The position numbers and the translations under genes were made by a program. The notes below the pieces were generated by a model. That model was not told where the DNA came from. It was given only the letters and a program-made list of their open reading frames with translations, and made no database searches. 64,000 nt of DNA. It comes from Desulfovibrio sp. UCD-KL4C (lineage in GTDB: Bacteria > Desulfobacterota > Desulfovibrionia > Desulfovibrionales > Desulfovibrionaceae). Shown here piece by piece: positions 1 through 8,001 of the stretch (positions are counted from its first letter, which is position 1; each line of letters begins with the position of its first letter). Location: contig NZ_VCNC01000003.1 of the NCBI RefSeq assembly GCF_006210265.1, positions 558,001-622,000 of the forward strand. Reading direction: 5' to 3'.

Positions 1-732
1 GCTGACTTGATTATGCCTAACCCGCATAGTTTTGAGCGTTTTGACGATGCACAGACTCCTTACGGAGTAGGTTCTGTAATGCTCAGCGCATGTGCTCCGG
101 TTATCGAGCCTCTATACAACAGCAAGTCAACAATTGATGTTATTCTTGGCGTTGCAAATATACTCGGTATTGATCTTGGATATGAATCAGCTGAAGCGGT
201 TTTGCAGGCTAAGGCCGAAAAAGCCGGTGCAGACTGGGATTCACTTATTGGTGGGGCGGCTTTTGTTTCTGATTCTACAGAATCAGATTCGCTCAAGTTT
301 GCTGCATCCTTACTTTCCAAGGCTGTTGCTATGCCTAAGGGGGGAGAATTGGCACTAGCTCCTTATGCTAAGCTCAACGTCGGATCCTCTACAATGGCAA
401 TTCCGCCATTGAACTGTGTGACAATCAGCAAGTTCGAGCTGCTAGGCAATGACCTCTTCGTTCAGATTAATGGCGTAACTGCAAAGAAACTTAATGTTTC
501 CGAAGGTTCTAAAATTAAGCTTAATGGAACAGGTGGAGAGTGTGTTGCCAGAGTCCACATCAACGAAGGCGTAATGAATGATGTGATTGCCGCACCTCTT
601 GGTTTCGGTCATACCGCTTGGGATGCTTTTTCCCGCGGAAAAGGCGATAACATCTTCAAAATTATCACTGTTAGCACTGAGTCCGGCTCCGATATGGCCG
701 TCTGGACCAGTTCTGTCGTGAGCATCGCCTAA
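1..732 (+). CDS. qrcB: QrcB-like molybdopterin-oxidoreductase-family subunit of menaquinone reductase, C-terminal part
   Basis: The reading frame is open from base 1 and stops with TAA at 730-732, so only the last 243 codons are present; the apparent internal start at base 7 is not the real one. The C-terminal 110 residues resemble the beta-barrel cap of molybdopterin oxidoreductases (an LNVSEGSKIKLNG-type stretch and the late GFGHTAWDAFSRGKG segment). On its own this end would only say 'formate dehydrogenase/polysulfide reductase-like'. The naming as QrcB rests on the next two genes, which match QrcC and QrcD of the Qrc complex that passes electrons from periplasmic cytochrome c3 to menaquinone in Desulfovibrio. 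QrcB is known in that family to lack the molybdenum cofactor; the residues that would show this lie outside the window. Confidence 0.8.
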   Translation, partial: ADLIMPNPHSFERFDDAQTPYGVGSVMLSACAPVIEPLYNSKSTIDVILGVANILGIDLGYESAEAVLQAKAEKAGADWDSLIGGAAFVSDSTESDSLKFAASLLSKAVAMPKGGELALAPYAKLNVGSSTMAIPPLNCVTISKFELLGNDLFVQINGVTAKKLNVSEGSKIKLNGTGGECVARVHINEGVMNDVIAAPLGFGHTAWDAFSRGKGDNIFKIITVSTESGSDMAVWTSSVVSIA

Positions 733-755
733 ATTAAAGTCAGGGGATTCACGTT

Positions 756-1514
756 ATGCACCATATTGAATTTGATACTAAATGGACCATGGTAGTAGAT
801 CTAGACAAGTGTACCGGTTGCGGTGCTTGTATGGTTTCATGCCAGGCAGAAAATAATATAGCACCAATGGAAGAAGGTTCTAATAAACTGAAAACTCTTA
901 CTTGGTTGCTTGTTTATGAACTTAATAATGGAAAGGATTTCCCTGAAAGGGAAACAGCATACTTGCCAAGACCTTGTATGCAGTGTGGAAAACCTGCTTG
1001 TGTTCCTGTCTGTCCAGTAGTTGCTACTACTAAGGATGAAGAAGGCGGAATCGTCAGTCAGATTTATCCTCGCTGTATCGGTTGCCGGTACTGTATGGCT
1101 GCGTGTCCTTACCACGCTCGTTACTTTGGTTGGTTAGATCCAGTCTGGCCTGAAGGTATGGATAAAGCTCTTTCTCCTTCAACCTCTACGCGTCCTCGCG
1201 GTGTTGTTGAAAAATGTAACTTTTGTCATACCAGATTGCTTAATGCCCGTACGCGTGCACGTGCTGAAGGAATGGATCCTAAAAATCTTCCTGACGGTTG
1301 GTATAAACCGGCTTGTCTTGAAGCCTGCCCTACAGGCGCAATCTCTTTCGGAGACTCAAAGAATCCAGAACATAAGGTCCATGATCTTATTAAGGATAAA
1401 AATGCTTTCCGTCTTCTTGAAAGTATCGGCATGGACCCTCAGGTCTATTATATCAGCCGTCGTGATTGGGTGCGTGAGCAGAGTGATAACCACTTGCCTA
1501 ACGACAAGCACTAG
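756..1514 (+). CDS. qrcC: QrcC-like periplasmic iron-sulfur subunit of menaquinone reductase
   Basis: This 252-residue protein carries four cysteine clusters in the order typical of DmsB/NrfC/PsrB-type electron-transfer subunits: CTGCGACMVSC near residue 19, CMQCGKPACVPVCP near 76, CIGCRYCMAACP near 109, and a split set starting at CNFC near 150 and finishing with CLEACP near 188. It should hold three or four Fe-S clusters that wire the catalytic-type subunit to the membrane quinone site. A good ribosome site (AGGGGA) lies 8 bases before the ATG at 756, 23 bases after the qrcB stop, and qrcD follows after 14 bases, so the three genes form one operon. No Tat or Sec signal is visible; such subunits travel with their partner. 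An alternative name would be a generic 4Fe-4S dicluster protein, but the NrfD-like neighbour favours QrcC. Confidence 0.85.
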   Translation: MHHIEFDTKWTMVVDLDKCTGCGACMVSCQAENNIAPMEEGSNKLKTLTWLLVYELNNGKDFPERETAYLPRPCMQCGKPACVPVCPVVATTKDEEGGIVSQIYPRCIGCRYCMAACPYHARYFGWLDPVWPEGMDKALSPSTSTRPRGVVEKCNFCHTRLLNARTRARAEGMDPKNLPDGWYKPACLEACPTGAISFGDSKNPEHKVHDLIKDKNAFRLLESIGMDPQVYYISRRDWVREQSDNHLPNDKH

Positions 1515-1528
1515 GAGGGAGGTCAGTA

Positions 1529-2758
1529 ATGGATAGAAATCTCTTCCCCGAAGGCGTAACTCGCTGTGGATTGCCAAAGTTCTCCATATGGATGGCTTTT
1601 GTTGCAATATTCTTACTCTGGGGTGTCTATGCCGCTGTGAAAATATTCGCAAACGGTATCGGCGTAACAGGTTTAGATAACTACTTCGGGTTCGGACTGT
1701 GGATTACTTTTGACCTTGCGGTTATCGCACTTGGAGCCGGTGCATTTTTCACCGGATTTCTTAAGTACATACTCAAGATCGATCAACTGAAAAATATTGT
1801 TAACTTAGCTGTTATACTTGGATTCTTGTGCTACTCGGGCGCAATGCTTATCCTTACTATGGATATCGGTCAGCCGATTCGTGCATGGTTCGGTTACTGG
1901 CATCCTAATGTGCACTCCATGCTAACAGAAGTTATCTTTTGTATTACTTGCTACTGTGCCGTCTTGGTCATCGAATTTATTCCGTTGATCCTTGAGCAGA
2001 AGCAGCTTAATAAAATTCCTTTCCTGCATCACTTTGCTCATCACTTACACGTGAATATGGCTTTGTTTGCCGGTATCGGAACTTTCCTTTCAACATTCCA
2101 TCAGGGTTCACTTGGCGGCATGTACGGCGTTATGTTCGGCCGTCCTTATGCTTTCCGTGAAGGTTTCTTCATCTGGCCCTGGACTTTCTTCCTTTTCGTT
2201 CTTTCCGCTGTTGGTTCCGGTCCTGTTTTCACAGTTCTGGTATGTACCATCATTGAAAAGATGACAGGTAAAAAGCTTGTGGAATACAAAGTTAAAGCTC
2301 TAATGGGTAAAATCGCCGGTTCAATGCTTTGTCTGTACATGTTCTTCAAGATTATTGATACATGGGCATGGGCAACCGGTTATCTTCCTTCTGTAGGTCT
2401 TACTTTTGATGAAATGTTCTACGGAACTATTTACGGTAAATGGTTGATGTGGACTGAACTTGGTTTGTGCGGCGTAGTCCCTGCGATTATGTTGATCACT
2501 CCTTCTATCAGGAACAATCCAGCTTTGCTTTATACTGCTGCAATCCTCGATTGCATAGGTATCAGCATTAACCGTTACGTTTTCACTGTTCAGACTATCG
2601 CAATTCCGGTTTTACCTTTTGACAGTTGGCAGACATATGCTCCTAACTGGGCAGAATGGGCAACCTCTGGAATGATTGTCGCTTATGGTATACTTGTGCT
2701 CAGTCTTTGTTACAGGTACCTGCCTGTCTTCCCTCAGGAAGTTAAACTGAACAAGTAA
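1529..2758 (+). CDS. qrcD: QrcD-like NrfD/PsrC-family integral membrane subunit of menaquinone reductase
   Basis: The 409-residue product is almost entirely hydrophobic, with roughly ten membrane helices, and has NrfD-family features: an N-terminal FGLWITFDLAVIALGAGAFF helix, a central HQGSLGGMYG loop and many aromatic residues at helix ends. In the Qrc complex this subunit anchors QrcABC and holds the menaquinone-binding site. A very strong ribosome site (AGGAGGGAGG) precedes the ATG. It is the last gene of the operon, closed by a strong terminator 25 bases downstream. NrfD-like proteins occur in several complexes (Hme, Tmc, Qrc, Nrf). The length of about 410 residues and the gene order after QrcC make Qrc the best reading. 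Confidence 0.85.
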   Translation: MDRNLFPEGVTRCGLPKFSIWMAFVAIFLLWGVYAAVKIFANGIGVTGLDNYFGFGLWITFDLAVIALGAGAFFTGFLKYILKIDQLKNIVNLAVILGFLCYSGAMLILTMDIGQPIRAWFGYWHPNVHSMLTEVIFCITCYCAVLVIEFIPLILEQKQLNKIPFLHHFAHHLHVNMALFAGIGTFLSTFHQGSLGGMYGVMFGRPYAFREGFFIWPWTFFLFVLSAVGSGPVFTVLVCTIIEKMTGKKLVEYKVKALMGKIAGSMLCLYMFFKIIDTWAWATGYLPSVGLTFDEMFYGTIYGKWLMWTELGLCGVVPAIMLITPSIRNNPALLYTAAILDCIGISINRYVFTVQTIAIPVLPFDSWQTYAPNWAEWATSGMIVAYGILVLSLCYRYLPVFPQEVKLNK

Positions 2759-2783
2759 TATTAAGTAGATATGTTTGTTTTTG

Positions 2784-2816
2784 AAGGCCCGATTCAAATG
2801 AATCGGGCCTTTTTTA
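2784..2816 (+). terminator. rho-independent terminator of the qrc operon
   Basis: A perfect 12-bp stem (AAGGCCCGATTC paired with GAATCGGGCCTT, loop AAAT) is followed by a run of T. It lies 25 bases after the qrcD stop. Confidence 0.93.
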
Positions 2817-2819
2817 TTT

Positions 2820-2981
2820 TTAATGAATAGAGTTGAATGCTGGTAGAAACTTACTAAGTCTTAGCGGCTTAAAATAGTTTATATCTGTTTCAGAAATAAA
2901 ATTATGTGTTGCCCGTACTGATGATTCCCAAATGTTAAGACAATCCTTATACTCTGTCTGTGCTACTTTATCCCAAAACAT
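2820..2981 (-). pseudogene. truncated GNAT acetyltransferase fragment
   Basis: A 53-codon minus-strand frame starts at ATG 2981 and ends at TAA 2820. It contains IWESSVRATHNFISETDI followed by FKPL and KFLPAF. This is the characteristic N-terminal helix-alpha1 region of a common GNAT family (pattern IWExSVRATHxFLxxxDI then PLV and LPA). A whole GNAT of that type is about 140-160 residues and needs an acetyl-CoA-binding motif, which is absent here: the frame stops right after the first third. I read it as the remnant of a deleted gene rather than a functional small protein. Its end abuts the qrcD terminator. Confidence 0.6.
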
Positions 2982-3033
2982 CTCAGCTACCTATTATGAT
3001 TTATTTTAGTATGAACTATAGTATTTAAAAGTA

Positions 3034-3074
3034 TAAAAAAATGACCAACCTTTTTTTAAAGGTTGGCCATTATA
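3034..3074 (-). terminator. rho-independent terminator downstream of the secreted-protein gene (minus strand)
   Basis: Read on the minus strand, ATGGCCAACCTTT pairs with AAAGGTTGGTCAT and is followed by TTTTTTT. It lies about 40 bases after the stop of the minus-strand gene ending at 3112. Confidence 0.85.
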
Positions 3075-3111
3075 TATCTCTATGTCTTGCTTGAAAGGGG
3101 GGTAATAAGAC

Positions 3112-3711
3112 TTAGTAAGGTATGAACCAACTCATTCCTTTTATTTTTGCAGGAATAGGTTTTGTTTTTTCATCGGGATTTGCTTTATCCCAACAATCTT
3201 TTTCTTGCTCAATCCAGGATGGTCTGGATAGGCGTATAGAGTTGCCTTTGTTGATGCTGTCATCGTCTCCGCTAAAATGCTGTAATATCAGGCTGATATT
3301 ACCTAAGTCGTCATTGAGTGACCATTTCCAGACTTTCAAGGTTCCAAATGGATTGCCTCGCCAGTCATTTGGCTTTCCGAATCTTTTTTCAAGCATTGAG
3401 TAAATTTTATCGAAAAAATCACTACTTTCGTCAACATATTTCAATTTAAATCTTAAAATTATGTTCTTATGCTTGCAGTCTCCGACTACAATATATCCGC
3501 CATTGTATCCTTCGAGGTCTTTAATTTCAATGCGCTTAATATACTCTTTCTGCCAAGGTGATCTGGCAGAGTCCAAATCCAGAATAGATCTTATTGAAGA
3601 TAAATTCTGGCCTAAAGTAATGCCGGCGATCGAATTCGGTGCATTTTGGGCAAAACTGAAATTTGCCGTAAAAATCAGTAACGATATGCTCAGCAAAAGT
3701 ATCTTTTTCAT
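3112..3711 (-). CDS. small secreted protein of unknown function
   Basis: The 199-residue product starts with a classical Sec signal peptide (MKKILLLSISLLIFTANFSF, cleavage expected after the following AQ or just before it). The mature part is a mixed alpha/beta protein with no cysteine cluster or catalytic motif I recognise. It contains AGITLGQNLSSIRSIL near the start, a pattern seen in many small periplasmic proteins in which a short 'G-I-x-L-G' strand precedes a helix. GGAGG lies about 11 bases before the ATG. The gene is the third in a minus-strand run after the ABC exporter and cyclic-nucleotide-binding genes, 47 bases behind the latter, so it may be cotranscribed. An 8-bp hairpin (3734-3756) sits in that gap. 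Function unknown. Confidence 0.75.
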   Translation of the reverse strand: MKKILLLSISLLIFTANFSFAQNAPNSIAGITLGQNLSSIRSILDLDSARSPWQKEYIKRIEIKDLEGYNGGYIVVGDCKHKNIILRFKLKYVDESSDFFDKIYSMLEKRFGKPNDWRGNPFGTLKVWKWSLNDDLGNISLILQHFSGDDDSINKGNSIRLSRPSWIEQEKDCWDKANPDEKTKPIPAKIKGMSWFIPY

Positions 3712-3758
3712 ATTATAACTAATCCTCCGACAGCAGAATCAAGTGCGCTGATTCTGTT

Positions 3759-4256
3759 TTAAATAAGTGTTAAGCCTATAGCAGATTTGCATCCTTCGCA
3801 GTTTATATCATACTTGCTAAGAAATCTTTCTTCTCTGTTGCTTATTTTGTCAACGGCAGCTTTGAGGAATTTGTTATTTATTTCAGGATATTGTCCCCTA
3901 GCTTTTTCAAACTTGTCTTGAGTGAGGCGAATACATACAGTATCTGTAACAGCTTTAAGGGTAAAAAGTCTTTTTGATTCACCTATCAACGTCAATGCTC
4001 CGACAAAATCATTTTCTTTAAATGTTTGTACTGGGCTTTCAACGTTTTCTAAAAAGGCTTCCATTTGACCTTTAATAATAAAATACGCTGATTTATCAAT
4101 GTCACCAGTATTAAATACAGTTGTACCTTGAGCGAAATTTTCGCGCACACAAAGGTAAGCCAGCAATTTCTGAGCTTCCAGTTCAAGTCCTGAAAAATAA
4201 GCCACTTCTCTTATTATCTCCAGATTTTCCTGATATTCACTCGCTTCAGTGCTCAT
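3759..4256 (-). CDS. cyclic-nucleotide-binding domain protein (Crp-like sensor without DNA-binding domain)
   Basis: The 165-residue protein is a single cNMP-binding beta-roll: FAQGTTVFNTGDIDKSAYFI near residue 40-60, then IKGQMEAFLE, NDFVGALTLIGESKRLFTLKA, and a closing helix. There is no helix-turn-helix, so it is not a Crp/Fnr transcription factor. The C-terminal tail holds two cysteines (NCEGCKSAIG). Its ATG lies 2 bases after the stop of the upstream ABC exporter gene, so the two are almost certainly translated together and may act together, for example with this protein controlling export. The ligand (cAMP, cGMP or none) cannot be told by eye; the phosphate-binding-cassette arginine of true cAMP binders is not clearly present. 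Confidence 0.8.
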   Translation of the reverse strand: MSTEASEYQENLEIIREVAYFSGLELEAQKLLAYLCVRENFAQGTTVFNTGDIDKSAYFIIKGQMEAFLENVESPVQTFKENDFVGALTLIGESKRLFTLKAVTDTVCIRLTQDKFEKARGQYPEINNKFLKAAVDKISNREERFLSKYDINCEGCKSAIGLTLI

Positions 4257-4258
4257 CG

Positions 4259-6778
4259 TTACTGTGCTCCATGTATTAGTTCGTAGAGGAGGCCTTTCTT
4301 TGCGATTAATTCTTCGTAAGGCCCAATTTCCATAAGTTTACCGGCTTTCATAACTGCAACTTTGTCATAGTTTTTAATAGTATCAAGCCTATGGATAACA
4401 GAAATGAGAGTAGATTTACCTTTCCATTTTGTTTCTAAAAGGCCTTGGATTCTGTTCTGTGAGCGATTATCAAGGGCAGAAGTTGCTTCATCCATAATCA
4501 TAATAGGCGGATTCTTGAGGAATGTCCGCGCTATTGCCAATTTCTGTTTCTGTCCGCCTGAGAGCTTATCACCTTTAGTACCGACCTCGAAATTCATTCC
4601 CAGCTCAACAACTGTTTCAAGTAGATCTGCTTCAATAAGAAGCTGGATCATACTTTGGTTGATAGCATCCTGAATTTGCGGGTGATCAGTTTTAGATTTT
4701 CCAAAAAGGATATTATCTAAAATTGTTTGCGATGTAATGTATTCGTCTATTTTAAAGAAGTTGAATAAGTTAGGTTTTTCAGCGGAAGCTTTATTAAAGA
4801 ACATCTTCCTTCCATCAAGAATCAGTCCTTTCAGCACTGTCGGTAAAGCAACAATTTTATGCTTGCCTGGTATAAAGTTAAGGGCAAGCTGAAGCAGCAT
4901 TTCTTTATCAGTGCCAGTGATTTCCTGTATCATTTTATTATCCAGTCTACTGGCAAGTTGCTTATAGCCGTCAAACTCTTCTGTTGGAATAGGGCTTTGT
5001 TCGAAGAATATTTCTTCCTGAGGTACGTCACCCAAAATGTCGACAGTTTGTTTAACAGTTTCACGTCCGAGGCTCAGGAGAGGGATTTCGAGGTTTGCTT
5101 CTTTTAAAAAGTTACTAAAGCCTTTGTTTGTGGCAAGATTTTTACCCGCGAAATGTTTACTGTTTGCAGAACCGAATATAATATTTCCTGCAACTGATGA
5201 GTAGTCGAGATATTTACCTTCCTGATAAAATTCAACGTGATCAGCAAATTTTTCACCGAAGTCTGAATGGAAGTTCTTGCGAACAGACAGTAATTGCTCG
5301 GATAATTTTTTTTCCTGTTCAGAATCAACAAGAGTATTCAGCCCGAATCTTAAGACATCGACAAAAATACCTGCCTGTTGAATGCTTTCAATCATATTGT
5401 CGCGGCTTGGTGTTTTCTTTTCAGCATCAGGATCTCCTTCAAGTACTGCGGCACATGAGTAGAGCAGATTATCCTTTATTGATCCTGAAAAGATGAATGG
5501 TTCCTGGGCGACAATTCCCATATTGTGTACCATATCTGCTTTGGTCAGCTCCCCAACTTCATAGCCGTCGATTTTTACCGATCCTCCGGTATATTTATAT
5601 AGTTGCGAGATACATTGTGCCAGAGTACTTTTTCCACTTCCGGAAAAACCGACCAGAGCAAGCTGTTCACCTGGTTTAAGCTTCAAGTTGATTTGTTTTA
5701 GCAGTTTTATGCCACCTGAAACAGTAAACCCGAGGTTTTGAACGTCAATGCTACCGGTGAATTTTACCGGAGCTCTGCCTTCCGGCTCAAGCTTGAATTC
5801 TGGTTCGAAGTCAAAATATTCCATGACTCGTTCGTAACGGACAGTTGCGTCATTATGAACCTGATAAAAATCCATAAGTTCTTTCCATGGATCATAAATT
5901 TTTTCATAAGCGGAAAGGAAGGCGACAAGTGCACCAAGGTCGAATTTACCTTGAATTGCAAGATAACCACCGACAAGGAAAAGTAGAAATGGTCCAAGGT
6001 TTTGAAAAAAACTGTTGAGAACTTTGATTCCTTGTTTGTAAAGAATCCAAGTGATCCTGATCCTGAAAAGGCGGTCAACGAAAGCACCGTATTTACGGTT
6101 CTCAATGCTATATGAGCCGTTACCGTGAATTTCATGTATGCCTGAAATGGTTTCGTTAATATGACTGCTAAGATTCCTGGTGGTGTCGACCCTTTGTTTA
6201 TTGGCAGTGTTTGATTTTTTTTGCAGTTTAGGGACTACATAAATGACAATCGGATATAGTGCGATTGAAATGGCGGCCATGGTAGCGTTAAGATAAAATA
6301 GATATGTTGCAAATGTTATCAGTGTCAGAATATTCGTAACTGGAACTGCAATTGACTGTCCTACATATTCACCGGCTGGAGCGAGTTCCGTCACCAGTGA
6401 GGAAACAACCATGCCGGGATTTGCCTTTCTGAAATATCCAAGCGGCAGTGTCAGAATGTGGGCGTAGAGATCTTTTCGCATTTTAGCCAAAGTTTCTTGC
6501 CCTATATAAGTCTGCAGGTACGTAATTGCGTATTTTAACAGACTGGCACTGACAACTGCTATTATGTAGAAGCTACAGTATCGGACAAGTAAGTCTACTT
6601 TCCGCATGCTGATTGCCTGGTTGATAATTAGCTTTTGCATTTCCAGAGGGATAACACGCGTTGCAACTGTGACTAAAATTATAGCCAGCAATATCAGTTG
6701 CAATTTAAGATTGCTTGTCTTTACCCAATACATCAGGGGACGTTTAGTGATCATTAAAAGGGGCTCACTTGGTATCAA
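4259..6778 (-). CDS. ABC transporter (fused permease and ATPase) with a large insertion inside the ATPase domain
   Basis: This is a type I exporter half-transporter: six helices in residues 20-310, then an ATPase domain. Walker A (GFSGSGKST) is near residue 378 and the Q-loop (AQEPFIFSGS) near 420. The signature (LSGGQKQKLAIAR) comes only near 737, followed by Walker B (IMIMDEATSALD) near 760 and the H-loop (VIHRLD). In ordinary ATPase domains Walker A and the signature are about 100 residues apart. Here they are about 355 apart, which explains the length of 839 against the usual 580-600. Inside the insertion the short motif following the Q-loop recurs (DNLLYS, GNIIFGS, DNILFGK). The start is TTG at 6778, chosen because AGGAG lies 9 bases upstream. 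It leads the operon with the cyclic-nucleotide-binding gene. The substrate is unknown. Confidence 0.85.
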   Translation of the reverse strand: MIPSEPLLMITKRPLMYWVKTSNLKLQLILLAIILVTVATRVIPLEMQKLIINQAISMRKVDLLVRYCSFYIIAVVSASLLKYAITYLQTYIGQETLAKMRKDLYAHILTLPLGYFRKANPGMVVSSLVTELAPAGEYVGQSIAVPVTNILTLITFATYLFYLNATMAAISIALYPIVIYVVPKLQKKSNTANKQRVDTTRNLSSHINETISGIHEIHGNGSYSIENRKYGAFVDRLFRIRITWILYKQGIKVLNSFFQNLGPFLLFLVGGYLAIQGKFDLGALVAFLSAYEKIYDPWKELMDFYQVHNDATVRYERVMEYFDFEPEFKLEPEGRAPVKFTGSIDVQNLGFTVSGGIKLLKQINLKLKPGEQLALVGFSGSGKSTLAQCISQLYKYTGGSVKIDGYEVGELTKADMVHNMGIVAQEPFIFSGSIKDNLLYSCAAVLEGDPDAEKKTPSRDNMIESIQQAGIFVDVLRFGLNTLVDSEQEKKLSEQLLSVRKNFHSDFGEKFADHVEFYQEGKYLDYSSVAGNIIFGSANSKHFAGKNLATNKGFSNFLKEANLEIPLLSLGRETVKQTVDILGDVPQEEIFFEQSPIPTEEFDGYKQLASRLDNKMIQEITGTDKEMLLQLALNFIPGKHKIVALPTVLKGLILDGRKMFFNKASAEKPNLFNFFKIDEYITSQTILDNILFGKSKTDHPQIQDAINQSMIQLLIEADLLETVVELGMNFEVGTKGDKLSGGQKQKLAIARTFLKNPPIMIMDEATSALDNRSQNRIQGLLETKWKGKSTLISVIHRLDTIKNYDKVAVMKAGKLMEIGPYEELIAKKGLLYELIHGAQ

Positions 6779-6971
6779 TGTAGAAAACTCCTAAGTAAAA
6801 AGAGAAGATACACAACGGGAAAGTAAAACAACTTCATGTGTGATTAAATGTAGAAATATGTTAGCAAGAAAAACATTAAAAAGATTGCATAACATTTAAA
6901 AATGAATATATTTATTTCTTTAAAATAACTTAAGAACTAAACGTCACATAGGTATAATTTATACCTTTTTG

Positions 6972-7000
6972 TTGACGTGTGAACAAGGGTTTTCTAACCT
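6972..7000 (+). promoter_or_regulatory. possible sigma-70-type promoter for the RsbW-like gene
   Basis: TTGACG (6972-6977) is followed after 17 bases by TAACCT. The -35 box is good and the -10 box weak. It lies about 55 bases before the chosen start at 7056 and argues against starting translation further upstream. Confidence 0.35.
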
Positions 7001-7055
7001 AATTCTAGTCAAATTGCTTTGTTGTCTATCTTGGAGAAAAACAGAGGATAAGGAT

Positions 7056-7499
7056 TTGGTTAATAATCTGCAGTCGCTGACAAATTACGACAAAAAATAT
7101 TCATTTACGTTGAAAGCTGATCTAGCTGAGCTAAAAGTCCTTGCTGAAAAAATTAATAATTTCGGTAAAGAAAATGGAATACCGGAGAAAAATATTTTTG
7201 AGGTTAATTTAGTTCTGGATGAACTTTTTACTAACCTTGTAAGTTATGGATGCTTTTCTGATTCGCATTTTTTTGAGATAGAGCTTTGCTTAAAAGACGG
7301 GGCTATGTTTATTGAGATAATGGACGACGGGAAACCTTTTAATCCACTTGATATGCCTGAACCGGAAATTCATTGTGATTGTGATGAAAGAGAAGTAGGT
7401 GGATTAGGTATTCATTTTATGCGTAAAATGATGGACGAAATTGAGTATTATCTGGATAATGGGAAGAATAGATTAAAGTTGACCAAAATAATTCATTAG
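7056..7499 (+). CDS. RsbW/SpoIIAB-like anti-sigma-factor type serine kinase (HATPase)
   Basis: The 147-residue product is a single GHKL ATPase domain: N-box VLDELFTNLVSYG, G1 box IMDDGKPFNP, and a G2 box with GGLGIHFMRKMMD. These are the marks of RsbW-type kinases, which phosphorylate a STAS antagonist and bind a sigma factor or another target. I chose the TTG at 7056 because GAGGA lies 7 bases upstream and the protein then has the usual family length; the frame is open further upstream but a probable promoter lies there. The partner STAS gene follows after 64 bases. No sigma factor or PP2C phosphatase is seen nearby, so the target is unknown. Confidence 0.8.
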   Translation: MVNNLQSLTNYDKKYSFTLKADLAELKVLAEKINNFGKENGIPEKNIFEVNLVLDELFTNLVSYGCFSDSHFFEIELCLKDGAMFIEIMDDGKPFNPLDMPEPEIHCDCDEREVGGLGIHFMRKMMDEIEYYLDNGKNRLKLTKIIH

Positions 7500-7563
7500 T
7501 TTTATTCTAATAAAGAAATTTTGTCGTATGTAGTGTGGGTATAATTATCAGAAATCGGAGGAT

Positions 7564-7905
7564 ATGATGGGCTTGGAAGTTGGTGAAAACAAAAACGATG
7601 GTGTGATCATTTTTGCGCTAAAAGGAAGGCTTGATTCTAACACCTCTAATGATTTTGAAGAACGCCTTCTTTGTTCCATTCAGGCCGGCGAGACAAAGAT
7701 TATTTTAGATTTTGAAAATCTTGAGTATATTTCAAGCGCCGGTCTTCGTGTGCTTTTAAAGGCTGCAAGAGAGTTGAAAGGGGGGGAAGGTAAGCTTTTG
7801 CTTTGCTCACTGAAAGATTATATCCGCGAAGTTTTTGACCTATCCGGCTTTGTATCCTTTTTGCCTATTTTTAATACAAAGGAAGAGTGTATTTCTTCGT
7901 TTTAG
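7564..7905 (+). CDS. STAS-domain anti-sigma-factor antagonist (RsbV/SpoIIAA-like)
   Basis: The 113-residue protein is a full STAS domain with the conserved KIILDFENLEYISSAGLRVL segment; Ser57 or Ser58 in ISSAG is the expected phosphorylation site. In this family the unphosphorylated form binds the partner kinase and frees its target. The start has an excellent ribosome site (GGAGGATATG). The gene sits directly after the RsbW-like kinase, forming a two-gene partner-switching module, and is closed by a strong terminator. Confidence 0.88.
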   Translation: MMGLEVGENKNDGVIIFALKGRLDSNTSNDFEERLLCSIQAGETKIILDFENLEYISSAGLRVLLKAARELKGGEGKLLLCSLKDYIREVFDLSGFVSFLPIFNTKEECISSF

Positions 7906-7955
7906 ATAATGATTTTGTAATTTTAATGGTTTAAGTCTTTTGTTGAAATTTAATG

Positions 7956-7996
7956 TCCTCTTATCGATAATCAGTTCGATAAGAGGATCTTTTTTA
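7956..7996 (+). terminator. rho-independent terminator of the RsbW/RsbV-like pair
   Basis: TCCTCTTATCGA pairs perfectly with TCGATAAGAGGA across an 8-base loop, followed by TCTTTTTT. Confidence 0.9.
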
Positions 7997-8001
7997 TAGC
8001 T

